Shown in pieces: positions 27,783 to 36,808 of a stretch of DNA of 64,000 nucleotides. A program made the translations under genes and the position numbers. The DNA comes from Mycolicibacterium monacense. GTDB lineage: Bacteria > Actinomycetota > Actinomycetes > Mycobacteriales > Mycobacteriaceae. Numbering within the stretch: the first letter of the stretch is position 1; every line of letters starts with the position of its first letter. Where the stretch lies: the NCBI RefSeq assembly GCF_010731575.1, contig NZ_AP022617.1:1240001-1304000 (forward strand), read 5' to 3'. The notes beneath the pieces are model-generated. The model worked only from the letters and a program-made list of their open reading frames with translations. It was not told where the DNA came from and ran no database searches.

Positions 27783-29411
27783 ATGAACGCCGGCGACATG
27801 AAAACCACGACCGACCTCCACACCGAACTGGTGACCGCGGCCCGCGCCGCCCATGCCGGCCGCGACTGGCACGGCTCGTATGCGAACTTCGCCCGGGCCA
27901 ACGCCGTCGCGGCGCTGAGCACCGACGACCTCGACGCGTTGTCGGTCGCGGCCTGGCGCATCGGCGAGGCCAAGGAAGCGGTGCGCATCGCCGAGCGGGT
28001 TTTCGCCCAGTTGGCGCGCAGCGATCCGAACGCCGCGGCGCGCAAGGCCGTCGAACTGGCGCTGGCGTGGCTGACCCGCGGGGACCTCAACATCGCCGCC
28101 GGGTGGATGAACCGCGCCCGCCGACTGCTCGACGGTGTGCCGGAGAGCCCGACGCACGGTTACCTCACCTATCTGGACGCCGTGGTCGCCGTGCTCGGCG
28201 ACGACCTGGACACGCTGACCCGGTTGGTGGCGGATCTGCGGGCGATGAGCGGCCGGCTCGACGTGCCCGCACTGACCGCGCTCGCGATGGTGGCCGAGGC
28301 GATCGAGGCGGTCTATGCCGGGCGGATGTCGCACGCCGGTGGACTTCTCGACGAGGTGATGCTGCCGCTGATGGCCGACGACGTGCCGATCGACTGGGCC
28401 GGCGACATCTACTGCATCGTGCTGCACATCTGCCACAAGGTGGCCGACCTGCCACGGATGCGGGCCTGGGTGCACTCCATGGAACGGTGGTGCGCGGCGG
28501 CGGGATCCGACACCTACGGCGGGGTGTGCGACGTGCACCGGCTGCAGGTGCGGGCCGCCACCGACGACTACCAGAGCCTGGAGAACCAGTTGGCCCGCGC
28601 CAGCCAGATGCTCGAGAGCGTCAACTCCTGGGCGGCCGGCGAGGGGTTCTACCAACTGGGGGAGGTGCGGCGACTGCGCGGCGACGCGGACGGCGCGTTC
28701 GCCGCGTACGCCAGGGCCCGCGCATCGGGTGTCGATCCGCAGCCGGGTGAGGCGATGCTGCGCTGCCGGCTGGGCCAGAGCCAGGCGGCATGGGCCGATC
28801 TAAGGGTGGCCCTGACGTCGGCAGACCGCCTGGACCGGATGCGCCTCCTGCGCGCCGCCGTCGAGATCGCCTTGGCGCGTGGGCAATTCGAGGAGGCCGA
28901 GCAATACTGCCGCGAACTGGAAGACGGTGCGGCGCAATTCGGCACCGCGGGCTTCCGGGCGTGGGCGGCCCATGCGCGCGGCGCGGTCCACGTCCAGGCC
29001 GGACGGCACGCCGAGGCGCTCGACAGCCTGGGCGCCGCGTTACGCGAATACCGCACCCAGCAGTCGCGTTACGAGACCGCCGAGGTCTACGAGTGGATGG
29101 CGTTGGCGCACCGCGCGTTGGGTGACCACGCAACCGCGGACGCCGATTCCGCCACCGCGGAGAGCATCTACGCCCATCTCGGGGTGGAACCCGCCACGGT
29201 CTGCGGCCGACCTCCCGGTGGGCTCACCAAGCGGGAGATCGACATTTTGCGCCGCATCGCCGCCGACGGTGCGAGCAACCGCCAGTTGGCGCAACAGATG
29301 TTCATCAGCGAGAAGACCGTCGGCCGGCACCTGGCGAACATCTACCTCAAGCTGCAGGTGTCATCGCGCGCTGCGGCGGTGGCGTGGGCGCACCAGCACA
29401 ACATCGCGTAG
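27783..29411 (+). CDS. LuxR-family regulator with TPR-like region
   Basis: A 542-residue regulator. Residues 1-460 are helical TPR-like repeats (for example AWLTRGDLNIAAGWMNRARRL and EALDSLGAALREYRTQQSR), and the last 65 residues are a LuxR/GerE helix-turn-helix (LTKREIDILRRIAADGASN, then FISEKTVGRHLANIYLKL). There is no AAA or receiver domain, so the TPR part probably senses a protein or peptide partner. The ATG at 27783 has only a weak ribosome site and lies a few bases after a TACCGT -10 box; an ATG five codons on is the alternative. It precedes the Rv2258c-like methyltransferase by 83 bp and, as far as I recall, is absent from this spot in M. tuberculosis. Confidence 0.85.
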   Translation: MNAGDMKTTTDLHTELVTAARAAHAGRDWHGSYANFARANAVAALSTDDLDALSVAAWRIGEAKEAVRIAERVFAQLARSDPNAAARKAVELALAWLTRGDLNIAAGWMNRARRLLDGVPESPTHGYLTYLDAVVAVLGDDLDTLTRLVADLRAMSGRLDVPALTALAMVAEAIEAVYAGRMSHAGGLLDEVMLPLMADDVPIDWAGDIYCIVLHICHKVADLPRMRAWVHSMERWCAAAGSDTYGGVCDVHRLQVRAATDDYQSLENQLARASQMLESVNSWAAGEGFYQLGEVRRLRGDADGAFAAYARARASGVDPQPGEAMLRCRLGQSQAAWADLRVALTSADRLDRMRLLRAAVEIALARGQFEEAEQYCRELEDGAAQFGTAGFRAWAAHARGAVHVQAGRHAEALDSLGAALREYRTQQSRYETAEVYEWMALAHRALGDHATADADSATAESIYAHLGVEPATVCGRPPGGLTKREIDILRRIAADGASNRQLAQQMFISEKTVGRHLANIYLKLQVSSRAAAVAWAHQHNIA

Positions 29412-29494
29412 CCGGCATCGTGTAGGCCGAAGGTGCGGAAAATACATCGTTTTCCCGATCCGCCCACCCGCCCCGGCGCCTAGCGTTCCGGGGT

Positions 29495-30562
29495 ATGACC
29501 ACACTCGATGACACCACCTCCACCGAACAGTTCGCCGAACGCATCGTCGGCGCCATCGACAGCGCGAGCCTGACGATCCTGCTGTCCATCGGACACCAGA
29601 CCGGTCTGTTCGACACGTTGGCCCAACTCCCGCCGGCCACCAGCACCCAGATCGCCGACGCCGCAGGACTCGACGAACGCTATGTGCGTGAGTGGCTCGG
29701 CGGCACGGTCGCCGCCCGCGTCGTCGACTACGACGCCGCGGCGCAGACCTATTCGCTGCCGCCCACGCACGCCGCGGTCCTCACCCGCGCGGCCGGCCCG
29801 GACAACCTGGCCCGGGTCGCGCAGTTCATCCCGCTGCTCGGCGAGGTCGAGCAGAAGATCATCGAATGCTTCCGCCACGGTGGGGGACTGCCCTACAGCG
29901 CCTATCCGAGGTTCCACACCCTGATGGCCGAGGAGAGCGGTGAGGTGTTCGACGCCGCGCTCGTCGACGTGATCCTGCCGATGGCCGACGGCCTGCCCGC
30001 GCGGCTGGCGGCCGGCGTCGACGTCGCCGACATCGGTTGCGGCAGCGGACATGCCATCAACGTGATGGCGCAGGCGTTTCCGGCCAGCCGGTTCACCGGC
30101 ATCGACTTCTCCGACGAGGGCCTGGGCGTGGGACGCGCCGAGGCGCAGCGCCTCGGGCTGCAGAACGCGCAGTTCGTCGCCGCCGACGTGGCGACGCTGG
30201 ACGCCGTCGAGGCCTACGACGTCATCACGGTGTTCGATGCGATCCACGACCAGGCGCAGCCCGCGCGGGTGCTGGCCAACATCCAGCGCGCCCTGCGGCC
30301 GGGCGGCGTGTTCCTGATGGTCGACATCAAGGCGTCGAGCCGGCTGGAGGACAACGTCGGGGTGCCGATGGCGCCCTACCTCTACACCGTCTCGACGATG
30401 CACTGCATGAGCGTGTCGCTCGGGCTCGACGGCGCGGGGCTGGGGACCTGCTGGGGCCGCCAACTCGCCACGTCGATGCTGGCCGACGCCGGCTTCACCG
30501 AAGTGGACGTGCGGGAGATCGACTCCGATCCGCTGAACTTCTACTACGTCTGCCGCAAGTAA
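29495..30562 (+). CDS. SAM-dependent methyltransferase (Rv2258c-like)
   Basis: A 355-residue methyltransferase with an N-terminal winged-helix dimerisation region ([19 protein letters not shown] through [14 protein letters not shown]) and a class I Rossmann domain ([20 protein letters not shown] at about 178-197; acidic ribose-binding GIDFSDEG). The length, N-terminal helices and position next to the Rv2257c- and Rv2256c-like genes match Rv2258c of M. tuberculosis, whose structure shows a SAM methyltransferase of unknown substrate, once listed as a regulator. A TAGCGT -10-like box lies eight bases before the ATG. Confidence 0.88.
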   Translation: MTTLDDTTSTEQFAERIVGAIDSASLTILLSIGHQTGLFDTLAQLPPATSTQIADAAGLDERYVREWLGGTVAARVVDYDAAAQTYSLPPTHAAVLTRAAGPDNLARVAQFIPLLGEVEQKIIECFRHGGGLPYSAYPRFHTLMAEESGEVFDAALVDVILPMADGLPARLAAGVDVADIGCGSGHAINVMAQAFPASRFTGIDFSDEGLGVGRAEAQRLGLQNAQFVAADVATLDAVEAYDVITVFDAIHDQAQPARVLANIQRALRPGGVFLMVDIKASSRLEDNVGVPMAPYLYTVSTMHCMSVSLGLDGAGLGTCWGRQLATSMLADAGFTEVDVREIDSDPLNFYYVCRK

Positions 30563-30572
30563 CATCTGCCCG

Positions 30573-31397
30573 ATGGGCGTGCTCGACGTGATCGCGGACT
30601 GGCCGGTCGGTACCGCTGCCGCGGCGGTGGTCGGACCGGCCGGTGTGCTGGCCGAGTACGGCGATCAGCGGCACCGGTTCCGGCTCGCGTCGGTCACCAA
30701 ACCGCTGGCGGCGCGTGCCGCGCAGATCGCCGTCGAGGAAGGTGTCGTCGACCTCGACACCGAGGCGGGTCCGCCCGGCTCGACCGTCCGGCACCTGCTC
30801 GCCCACACCTCCGGGCTTTCCATGCACTCCGACGAGACGATGGCCGAACCGGGCGACCGCCGCGTCTACTCGAACTACGGATTCGGGGTGCTCGCCGCCA
30901 CCATCGAGCGGGCCGCCGACATCGAGTTCGGCCGCTATCTCGCCGAGGCGGTGTTCGAACCGCTCGGCATGTCCGACAGCACGCTCGACGGCGGGGCGGA
31001 GGCCGCCGGGTACGGGGCCTACTCCACGGTCGCCGACGTCGCGGCGTTCGCCGGCGACCTGCTGCGCCCGAAGCTGGTCTCCCAGCAGATGCACGACGAG
31101 GCGACCAGCGTGCAGTTCCCGGGACTCGACGGCGTGTTGCCCGGCTTCGGCGTGCAGCGCCCCAACGACTGGGGCCTGGGGTTCGAGATCCGCGACGACA
31201 AGTCGCCACACTGGACCGGCTCGACGAACTCGAAGCGCACGTACGGCCATTTCGGCCAGTCAGGGACGTTTCTGTGGGTGGATCCGGACGCGGACCTGGC
31301 GCTCGTCACCTTTGCTGATCGCGACTTCGGGGACTGGGCGTACGAGCGTTGGCCGACGATCTCTGATGGAGTCCTGAGAGAATTCGGGCCACACTAG
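30573..31397 (+). CDS. Serine beta-lactamase-like protein (Rv2257c-like)
   Basis: A 274-residue protein of the beta-lactamase/penicillin-binding-protein class C superfamily. The nucleophile motif is SVTK (residues 41-44, LASVTKPLAARA), the YxN motif is YSNYG near 104, and a late HFGQSGTF replaces the KTG-like element. It lacks a signal peptide, so it is cytoplasmic and more likely an esterase or amidase than an antibiotic-resistance enzyme. It begins ten bases after the methyltransferase stop and is cotranscribed with it. Ortholog by position: Rv2257c. Confidence 0.88.
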   Translation: MGVLDVIADWPVGTAAAAVVGPAGVLAEYGDQRHRFRLASVTKPLAARAAQIAVEEGVVDLDTEAGPPGSTVRHLLAHTSGLSMHSDETMAEPGDRRVYSNYGFGVLAATIERAADIEFGRYLAEAVFEPLGMSDSTLDGGAEAAGYGAYSTVADVAAFAGDLLRPKLVSQQMHDEATSVQFPGLDGVLPGFGVQRPNDWGLGFEIRDDKSPHWTGSTNSKRTYGHFGQSGTFLWVDPDADLALVTFADRDFGDWAYERWPTISDGVLREFGPH

Positions 31398-31504
31398 CGC
31401 AACAGGCGCCTCACAAGGCACAATAGACACGCACGACACAGTTGTAATTCGGTTTCAAGAGGCCGCTTGGGGAAGACGTCCCTCGTGGAGCCGAAGGAGC
31501 AGCT

Positions 31505-32017
31505 ATGCGTGCGTCGAACCAGTTCGCCGACGCGACGACAGGCGTGGTGTACGTGCACGCCTCACCCGCGGCGGTGTGCCCACATGTCGAGTGGGCGTTG
31601 TCGTCGACCCTGTCGGCGCGCGCCAACCTGAAGTGGACCCCGCAGCCCGCCATGCCGGGGCAGCTTCGCGCTGTCACGAATTGGGTGGGTCCCGTGGGGA
31701 CCGGCGCGCAGTTGGCCAACGCCCTGCGCTCCTGGTCGGTGCTGCGTTTCGAGGTCACCGAGGACCCGAGTCCGGGAGTGGACGGACACCGCTGGTGCCA
31801 CACCCCGCAGCTCGGCCTGTGGAGCGGCCCGATGAGCGCCAACGGCGACATCGTGGTCGGCGAGATGCGGCTGCGTGCGCTGATGGCCGCCGGCGCCGAC
31901 GTGCTCGCCGCCGAACTGGACACCGTGCTCGGCACGGCATGGGACGAGGCGCTGGAGCCCTACCGCGACGGCGGCGCGGGCGCCGAGGTCAGCTGGCTGT
32001 CGCGCGGAGTCGGGTAG
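31505..32017 (+). CDS. DUF3145 protein (Rv2256c-like)
   Basis: A 170-residue cytoplasmic protein of the actinobacterial DUF3145 family. It begins MRASNQFADATTGVVYVHASP; other conserved stretches are AVCPHVEWALSSTL, PGQLRAVTNWVGPVGTGAQL and RWCHTPQLGLWSGPM. AAGGAG lies six bases before the ATG. The gene ends 14 bp before the long palindrome at 32031, which separates it from the convergent dagK. It is conserved across mycobacteria in this position (Rv2256c). Function unknown. Confidence 0.9.
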   Translation: MRASNQFADATTGVVYVHASPAAVCPHVEWALSSTLSARANLKWTPQPAMPGQLRAVTNWVGPVGTGAQLANALRSWSVLRFEVTEDPSPGVDGHRWCHTPQLGLWSGPMSANGDIVVGEMRLRALMAAGADVLAAELDTVLGTAWDEALEPYRDGGAGAEVSWLSRGVG

Positions 32018-32030
32018 CCAGACTTCCCCC

Positions 32031-32090
32031 GCGAGCAGACACAGAATCGCCCTTTCCCGGTCGCGAAAGGGCGATTCTGTGTCTGCTCGC
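32031..32090. repeat. 26-bp perfect inverted repeat, dispersed palindrome copy 1, bidirectional terminator position
   Basis: Arms at 32031-32056 and 32065-32090 are perfectly complementary over 26 bp around an eight-base loop. The outer 20 bases share the core cgagcagacacagaatcgc with the palindrome at 46888-46945. It fills the space between the convergent DUF3145 gene (stop at 32017) and dagK (stop at 32092), so it very likely acts as a terminator in both directions. Recurrence of the same arm sequence elsewhere marks it as a dispersed repeat rather than a private hairpin. Confidence 0.9.
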
Positions 32091-32091
32091 G

Positions 32092-33003
32092 CTAGGGGGC
32101 GGGCACCAGGATGCGCAGCGCGCCCGGCACCGCGGACACCGTGACCGGGAGCGGACAGGCGTAGTCGCCGTCGGCGTAGGCGTTGATGCCCGGGCAGTCC
32201 ACCTCGACGACCCGCGCGCGGGCGGTGGTCACGTCGTCGAGGTTGACGTGGGTCCCCTTGAACACCGTCGGGAACAACCGGATCAGCCGGGTCCGCGAGG
32301 CCGAATGCACCATCGTGACGTCGAGCAGCCCGTCGGTGTGGTCGGCGTCGGGACAGATCAGCATGCCGCCGCCGTAGCTTCGGGTGTTGCCGAACGCGGC
32401 CAGCGTCAGATCGGTACGCACCTCCTCGCCGCCGTCGAAGCGCAGCCGGAACGGCAGCAGTCGCAACTTCGACAGTTCGGCGACCATCGCCACGTTGTAG
32501 CGCATCCGGCCGTGCGGCCAGCGCATCCGGTTGGTGCGGTCGCTGACCAGGGAGTCGAAACCGGCCGCCATCACCGTGCCGAACCACTTGTGCCCGCCGG
32601 ACGCGTCGTCGATCCGGCCGAGGTCGACGGTCTCGGTGTGGCCGTCGGCGATCACGTCGGCCGCCGCCTCCGGGTCTCCGGTCGGCAGACGGTATTCGCG
32701 GGCATGGTCGTTGCCGGTGCCCGCCGGCACGATGCCCAGCGGGACGTCGCCGTGTGCCAGCGCCTGCAGGGCCAGTGAGATGACGCCGTCCCCGCCGACC
32801 ACGACGAGCGCGTCGGTCCCGCCGGCCAGCGCCTCGTCTACCAGACGGCGCGCGTGAGCGGCGTCGGTCCCGACGATCGCCGTCACGTCGACACCACGCC
32901 GCTGGAACCGGGCGACGGCGCGTTCGGTGGCGTGCGGGGCGTTGCCGTGGCCCGACAGCGGGTTCGTCAGCACCGTGACGTGGCCGATGGTCATCGGGCT
33001 CAT
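32092..33003 (-). CDS. dagK: Diacylglycerol kinase (Rv2252-like)
   Basis: A 303-residue lipid kinase of the DAGK catalytic-domain family. It has an N-terminal NPLSGHGNAP nucleotide-loop motif, the glycine-rich GGDGVISLALQAL (about 69-81; the usual Thr after GGDG is Val), GIVPAGTGND near 90-99, and a C-terminal half rich in beta strands with CPDADHTDGLLDVTMV. Rv2252, the positional ortholog, phosphorylates diacylglycerol to phosphatidic acid and feeds phospholipid and PIM synthesis. It starts four bases after the flavoprotein gene and is cotranscribed with it. Confidence 0.9.
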   Translation of the reverse strand: MSPMTIGHVTVLTNPLSGHGNAPHATERAVARFQRRGVDVTAIVGTDAAHARRLVDEALAGGTDALVVVGGDGVISLALQALAHGDVPLGIVPAGTGNDHAREYRLPTGDPEAAADVIADGHTETVDLGRIDDASGGHKWFGTVMAAGFDSLVSDRTNRMRWPHGRMRYNVAMVAELSKLRLLPFRLRFDGGEEVRTDLTLAAFGNTRSYGGGMLICPDADHTDGLLDVTMVHSASRTRLIRLFPTVFKGTHVNLDDVTTARARVVEVDCPGINAYADGDYACPLPVTVSAVPGALRILVPAP

Positions 33004-33007
33004 CGTG

Positions 33008-34627
33008 TCATGGAATCAGCTTGCCCGGGTTGAGGATTCCGGCCGGGTCGAGGGTCGCCTTGACCGCACGCAGGATCTCCACCCCCAGGTCGCCGACCTC
33101 GTCGCGCATCCAGGGCCGGTGGTCGGCGCCGACGGCGTGGTGGTGGGTGATGGTGCCGCCGGCGCGCATGATCGCTTCCGATGCAGCGGCTTTCGCGGCA
33201 CGCCACTGCTCGATCGGGTTGCCGCGCTGGGCGGCGACGACCGTGAAGTACAGCGACGCGCCGGTCGGATAGACGTGCGAGATGTGGCAGAGCACCAGCG
33301 CCGACGTCCCGGATCGGCCGAGCGCATCCGTCAGCGCATCGGTGACCGCGGTCTTGAGCGCCGGGACGTTCGACCACGTGGTGGCGGTTTCGAGCGTCTC
33401 GCACAGCGCCCCCGCGGACAGCAGCGAGTCACGCAGATACGGCGCCCCGAACCGGCCGTGCTCCCACGCCTTGGCGGGTCCCTCGCCCAGTGACCTGCCG
33501 CCGTGCTCTTCGAGCAGGGCGCGGGTCTCGGCGTGTCTGCTCTCGGCGTGCGCTGCACTGCCCTCGAAGACCGTGACGGCCAGGCATCCGCCGGTGATGG
33601 TCTGCTCGCCGATGGCCTCGGTGGTCGCCAGGTTGACGCCGGTCTCCGCCTCGTCGGACAGTCGGAGCACGGTCGGTCCGCTGCCGGTCTGGGTGACTGC
33701 GCGCAAAGCCGTTGCGCCGGTGGCGAAGTCGGGGAACGACCACGCCTCGTATCGGGTCACCTCCGGAACGGGGTGCACCCGCAGCCGTACCCGGGTGATC
33801 ACGCCGAACGCCCCTTCGGAGCCGACGAGGAGCTGCCGCAGGTCCGGGCCTGCCGCCGAGGCGGGAGCGCGGCCGATGTCGAGGACACCGGCCGGAGTGA
33901 CGGCGCGCAGGCCGCGCACCATGTCGTCGAAGCGGCCGTAACCCGCGGAGTCCTGACCCGAGGACCGGGTCGCGGCGAAGCCGCCGATGGTCGCATAGCA
34001 GAAGCTCTGCGGGAAGTGTCCGAGGGAGAAACCGCGTTCGCCGAGCAGCCGTTCGGCGTCCGGGCCGGTGACGCCGGCCCCCAGTTCGGCCTCACCGGAG
34101 ACCTCGTCGAGCCAGTGCAGCCGGTCGAGTCGCCGCAGGTCGAGCGACACCACCGCGGTGAAGTCGCCGCGGATCGGATCCAGACCCCCGACCACGCTCG
34201 TGCCGCCGCCGAACGGCACCACCGCGATCCGCTGCGCGCCGCAGTACTCGAGGATCGCGGCGATCTGATCTTCGTCGGCGGGCAGCAGGACCGCGTCGGG
34301 GGCCTCCTGTTCACCGCGGTCGCGGCGGCGCAGCAGGTCGAGGGTGGACTTGCCGCCCGCGTGCAACAGCCGGCCGGCGTCGTCGACCAGGCAGTACGGC
34401 GCACCGACGATGTCGCCGAGTGCGTCGCGGTCGGCATCGGGCAGCGCAGAGGGGCGCACGGTCACGTCCTCGAGAGCGGGCGGTGCCGCCCCTTCCGTGA
34501 CGCCGAGCGCCTGCTCGAGCAGCGCCCGGATGCCGTCGGACAGCGGTTTGGCGGCATCCGGGTCACCCCAGGCGTTCCACTTCATCGGGGGGAGAAGGGC
34601 TGCTGGGTGCTCCGATCCGGCGGACAT
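33008..34627 (-). CDS. FAD-linked oxidase, alkyl-DHAP-synthase-like (Rv2251-like)
   Basis: A 539-residue flavoprotein with a PP-loop FAD-binding domain (VVPFGGGTSVVGGLDP near 135-150; ATIGGFAATRSSGQDSAGYG near 212-231) and a C-terminal cap ending in a histidine-rich GGTITHHHAVGADHRPW. This architecture and the HHH motif are those of alkyldihydroxyacetonephosphate synthase, which swaps an acyl for an alkyl chain on DHAP in ether-lipid synthesis. The match to that family is what I see; the reaction in mycobacteria is not established. The neighbours dagK and glpD1 also handle glycerol phosphates. It is divergent from the TetR gene with 17 bp between start codons. Confidence 0.87.
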   Translation of the reverse strand: MSAGSEHPAALLPPMKWNAWGDPDAAKPLSDGIRALLEQALGVTEGAAPPALEDVTVRPSALPDADRDALGDIVGAPYCLVDDAGRLLHAGGKSTLDLLRRRDRGEQEAPDAVLLPADEDQIAAILEYCGAQRIAVVPFGGGTSVVGGLDPIRGDFTAVVSLDLRRLDRLHWLDEVSGEAELGAGVTGPDAERLLGERGFSLGHFPQSFCYATIGGFAATRSSGQDSAGYGRFDDMVRGLRAVTPAGVLDIGRAPASAAGPDLRQLLVGSEGAFGVITRVRLRVHPVPEVTRYEAWSFPDFATGATALRAVTQTGSGPTVLRLSDEAETGVNLATTEAIGEQTITGGCLAVTVFEGSAAHAESRHAETRALLEEHGGRSLGEGPAKAWEHGRFGAPYLRDSLLSAGALCETLETATTWSNVPALKTAVTDALTDALGRSGTSALVLCHISHVYPTGASLYFTVVAAQRGNPIEQWRAAKAAASEAIMRAGGTITHHHAVGADHRPWMRDEVGDLGVEILRAVKATLDPAGILNPGKLIP

Positions 34628-34644
34628 GCGTTACAGTATTACAC
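34628..34644. promoter_or_regulatory. Compact divergent leaderless promoters, probable TetR operator
   Basis: Only 17 bp separate the divergent start codons. On the plus strand TACAGT (34632-34637) is a TANNNT -10 box seven bases before the TetR ATG. On the minus strand TACTGT lies five bases before the flavoprotein ATG, overlapping it. Two TGTAA direct repeats on the minus strand occupy the same bases. Both mRNAs would be leaderless, and any repressor bound here would block both. Confidence 0.5.
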
Positions 34645-35226
34645 ATGGTGTCAATCCGTAAGGACAGTCCGCGATCGGTGGAGGAGCGCATCCTCGACGC
34701 CGCCGCGGAGTGTGTCGTGGCCTACGGGGTCAACCGGGTGACGCTGGCGGAGATCGCCCGCCGCGCCCGGGTCAGCCGGCCGACCATCTACCGCCGCTGG
34801 CGCGACACCGACGCGGTGCTCGCCGCCCTGCTGACCGCGCGGATCGCCGGTGTGCTCGACGCGGTACCCGGCAGCGCGGTCGGCCGCGAGCCGTTGGTCG
34901 ACCGGATCGTGCGGGTGGGGGATCGGCTGCGCAACGACGAGATCGTGATCGCGGTGCTGCACAGCGCGCCGGAGTTGGCGATGGTCTACATCACCGAACG
35001 GCTAGGCACCAGCCAGCAGATCCTCATCGACGCGCTGGCCGGTGAGATCAAACTCGCCCAGGACGAGGGCAGCGTCCGCTCGGGTGAACCCCGCCAACTC
35101 GCCGCGATGTGCCTGCTGATCACCCAGTCGACCATCCAATCCGCACAGATGGTCGCCCCGCTGCTCGACGAGGAGGCACTGTCGGTGGAGCTGGCGCGCT
35201 CGTTGAACGGATACCTGCGGCCATGA
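34645..35226 (+). CDS. TetR-family transcriptional regulator
   Basis: A 193-residue TetR regulator with an N-terminal helix-turn-helix (ILDAAAECVVAYGVNRVTLAEIARRARVS in sequence, then PTIYRRW at 51-57) and a helical ligand-binding C-terminal domain. Its stop overlaps the glpD1 start (ATGA), so regulator and dehydrogenase are translationally coupled. Rv2250c holds the same position in M. tuberculosis. The compact divergent promoter suggests that it represses both itself (with glpD1, the permease and USP) and the flavoprotein-dagK operon; the ligand is unknown. Confidence 0.9.
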   Translation: MVSIRKDSPRSVEERILDAAAECVVAYGVNRVTLAEIARRARVSRPTIYRRWRDTDAVLAALLTARIAGVLDAVPGSAVGREPLVDRIVRVGDRLRNDEIVIAVLHSAPELAMVYITERLGTSQQILIDALAGEIKLAQDEGSVRSGEPRQLAAMCLLITQSTIQSAQMVAPLLDEEALSVELARSLNGYLRP

Positions 35227-36779
35227 CCTCGTCACGGAGTCCGGTCCTGAACGCGTCCCGCCGCGCCACCGAACTGAGCGCCCTCGCCGACGGTGCCCCG
35301 CTCGACGTCGTGGTGATCGGTGGCGGGATCACCGGCACCGGTATCGCACTGGACGCCGCGAGCCGCGGGTTGTCGGTGGCGCTGGTGGAGAAACACGATC
35401 TGGCGTTCGGCACCAGCCGCTGGAGTTCCAAACTCGTCCACGGCGGGCTTCGCTACCTGGCCAGCGGCAACGTCGGCATCGCGCGGCGCAGCGCCGTCGA
35501 ACGCGGGATCCTGATGACCCGCAACGCCCCCCACCTCGTCTCCGCGATGCCGCAGCTCGTACCGCTGCTCCCCGAGATGGGTGGTCCGGCGCGCGCGCTG
35601 GTGCGGGCGGGATTCCTGGCGGGCGACGGACTGCGCCGGCTGGCGGGTACGCCGGCGTCGACGCTGCCGCGCTCGCGACGCGTCACGGCCGGGCGGGCCG
35701 CCGAGCTGGTACCGGCCGTCCGCCGCGACGGGCTGGCGGGAGCGTTCCTCGCCTACGACGGCCAGCTCATCGACGACGCCCGCCTGGTGACCGCGGTCGC
35801 GCGAACGGCCGCCCAGCACGGCGCGCGCATCCTCACCCGCGTCGGCGCCTCCCACGCCACGGGGACCTCCGTCCGGCTCACCGATCAGTGCACCGGCGAG
35901 TCGTTCGACGTCGCGGCGCGCGCGGTGGTCAACGCCGCGGGTGTGTGGGCCGCCGACGTGGACGAGACGCTGCGGCTGCGGCCATCGCGGGGGACGCATC
36001 TGGTGTTCGACGCCGCGGCGTTCGGCCACCCGACCGCCGCGCTGACCATCCCGATCCCCGGCGCGCTCAACCGGTTCGTCTTCGCGATGCCCGAACAACT
36101 CGGCCGCGTCTACCTCGGGCTCACCGACGAGGATGCGCCCGGGCCGATACCCGATGTGCCACAACCGAGCCCACAGGAAGTCACCTTCCTGCTCGACACC
36201 GTCAACACCGCGCTGGCGACGACGCTGACCGCAGCCGACGTCAGAGGGGCCTACGCGGGACTGCGCCCGCTGATCGACACCGCGCACGCGAGGAGCGAAA
36301 CAGGCACCGGCGCCGGCAGCACCGCCGACCTGTCGCGCGACCACGCGGTGACCGAATCCCCGTCCGGCGTCATCAGCGTGATCGGCGGCAAGCTGACCGA
36401 ATACCGTTACATGGCCGAAGACGTCCTCGACCGCGCGATCGCGCTGCGCGGTCTGACCGCGGGCCCGTGCCGCACCCGTGACCTGCCGTTGGTGGGGGCG
36501 GTCGGCCGGGTTCCGGCGGATCTGCCTACGTCGCTGGTGGCCCGCTACGGCGCCGAGGCCCCACATGTGGTCGCCCGCGCCCGCTGCGACCGGCCCACCG
36601 CGGCCGTGGCCGACGGAATCGACGTCACCCGTGCCGAATTCGAATACGCGGTCACCCACGAGGGTGCGCTGACCGTCGACGACATCCTCGACCGACGCAC
36701 CCGGATCGGCCTCGTCGAGGACGACCGCAACCGTGCGCTGCAGGTGGCGAAGGAGTTCGTCGACGCACTTGTGGAGTGA
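35223..36779 (+). CDS. glpD1: Glycerol-3-phosphate dehydrogenase (FAD, GlpD1)
   Basis: A 518-residue membrane-associated FAD enzyme that oxidises glycerol 3-phosphate to DHAP and passes electrons to the quinone pool. It has the dinucleotide motif IGGGITGTGIALDAASRG (residues 32-49), the GTSRWSSKLVHGGLRYL signature (about 66-82), VSAMPQLVPLLP and the C-terminal domain. The ATG at 35223 overlaps the TetR stop. The length and location match Rv2249c (glpD1). It lies in an operon with the TetR gene, an amino-acid permease and a USP. Confidence 0.93.
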   Translation: MTSSRSPVLNASRRATELSALADGAPLDVVVIGGGITGTGIALDAASRGLSVALVEKHDLAFGTSRWSSKLVHGGLRYLASGNVGIARRSAVERGILMTRNAPHLVSAMPQLVPLLPEMGGPARALVRAGFLAGDGLRRLAGTPASTLPRSRRVTAGRAAELVPAVRRDGLAGAFLAYDGQLIDDARLVTAVARTAAQHGARILTRVGASHATGTSVRLTDQCTGESFDVAARAVVNAAGVWAADVDETLRLRPSRGTHLVFDAAAFGHPTAALTIPIPGALNRFVFAMPEQLGRVYLGLTDEDAPGPIPDVPQPSPQEVTFLLDTVNTALATTLTAADVRGAYAGLRPLIDTAHARSETGTGAGSTADLSRDHAVTESPSGVISVIGGKLTEYRYMAEDVLDRAIALRGLTAGPCRTRDLPLVGAVGRVPADLPTSLVARYGAEAPHVVARARCDRPTAAVADGIDVTRAEFEYAVTHEGALTVDDILDRRTRIGLVEDDRNRALQVAKEFVDALVE

Positions 36780-36808
36780 CGGCGGTCACATCTGGGTATC
36801 CGTGCCGG

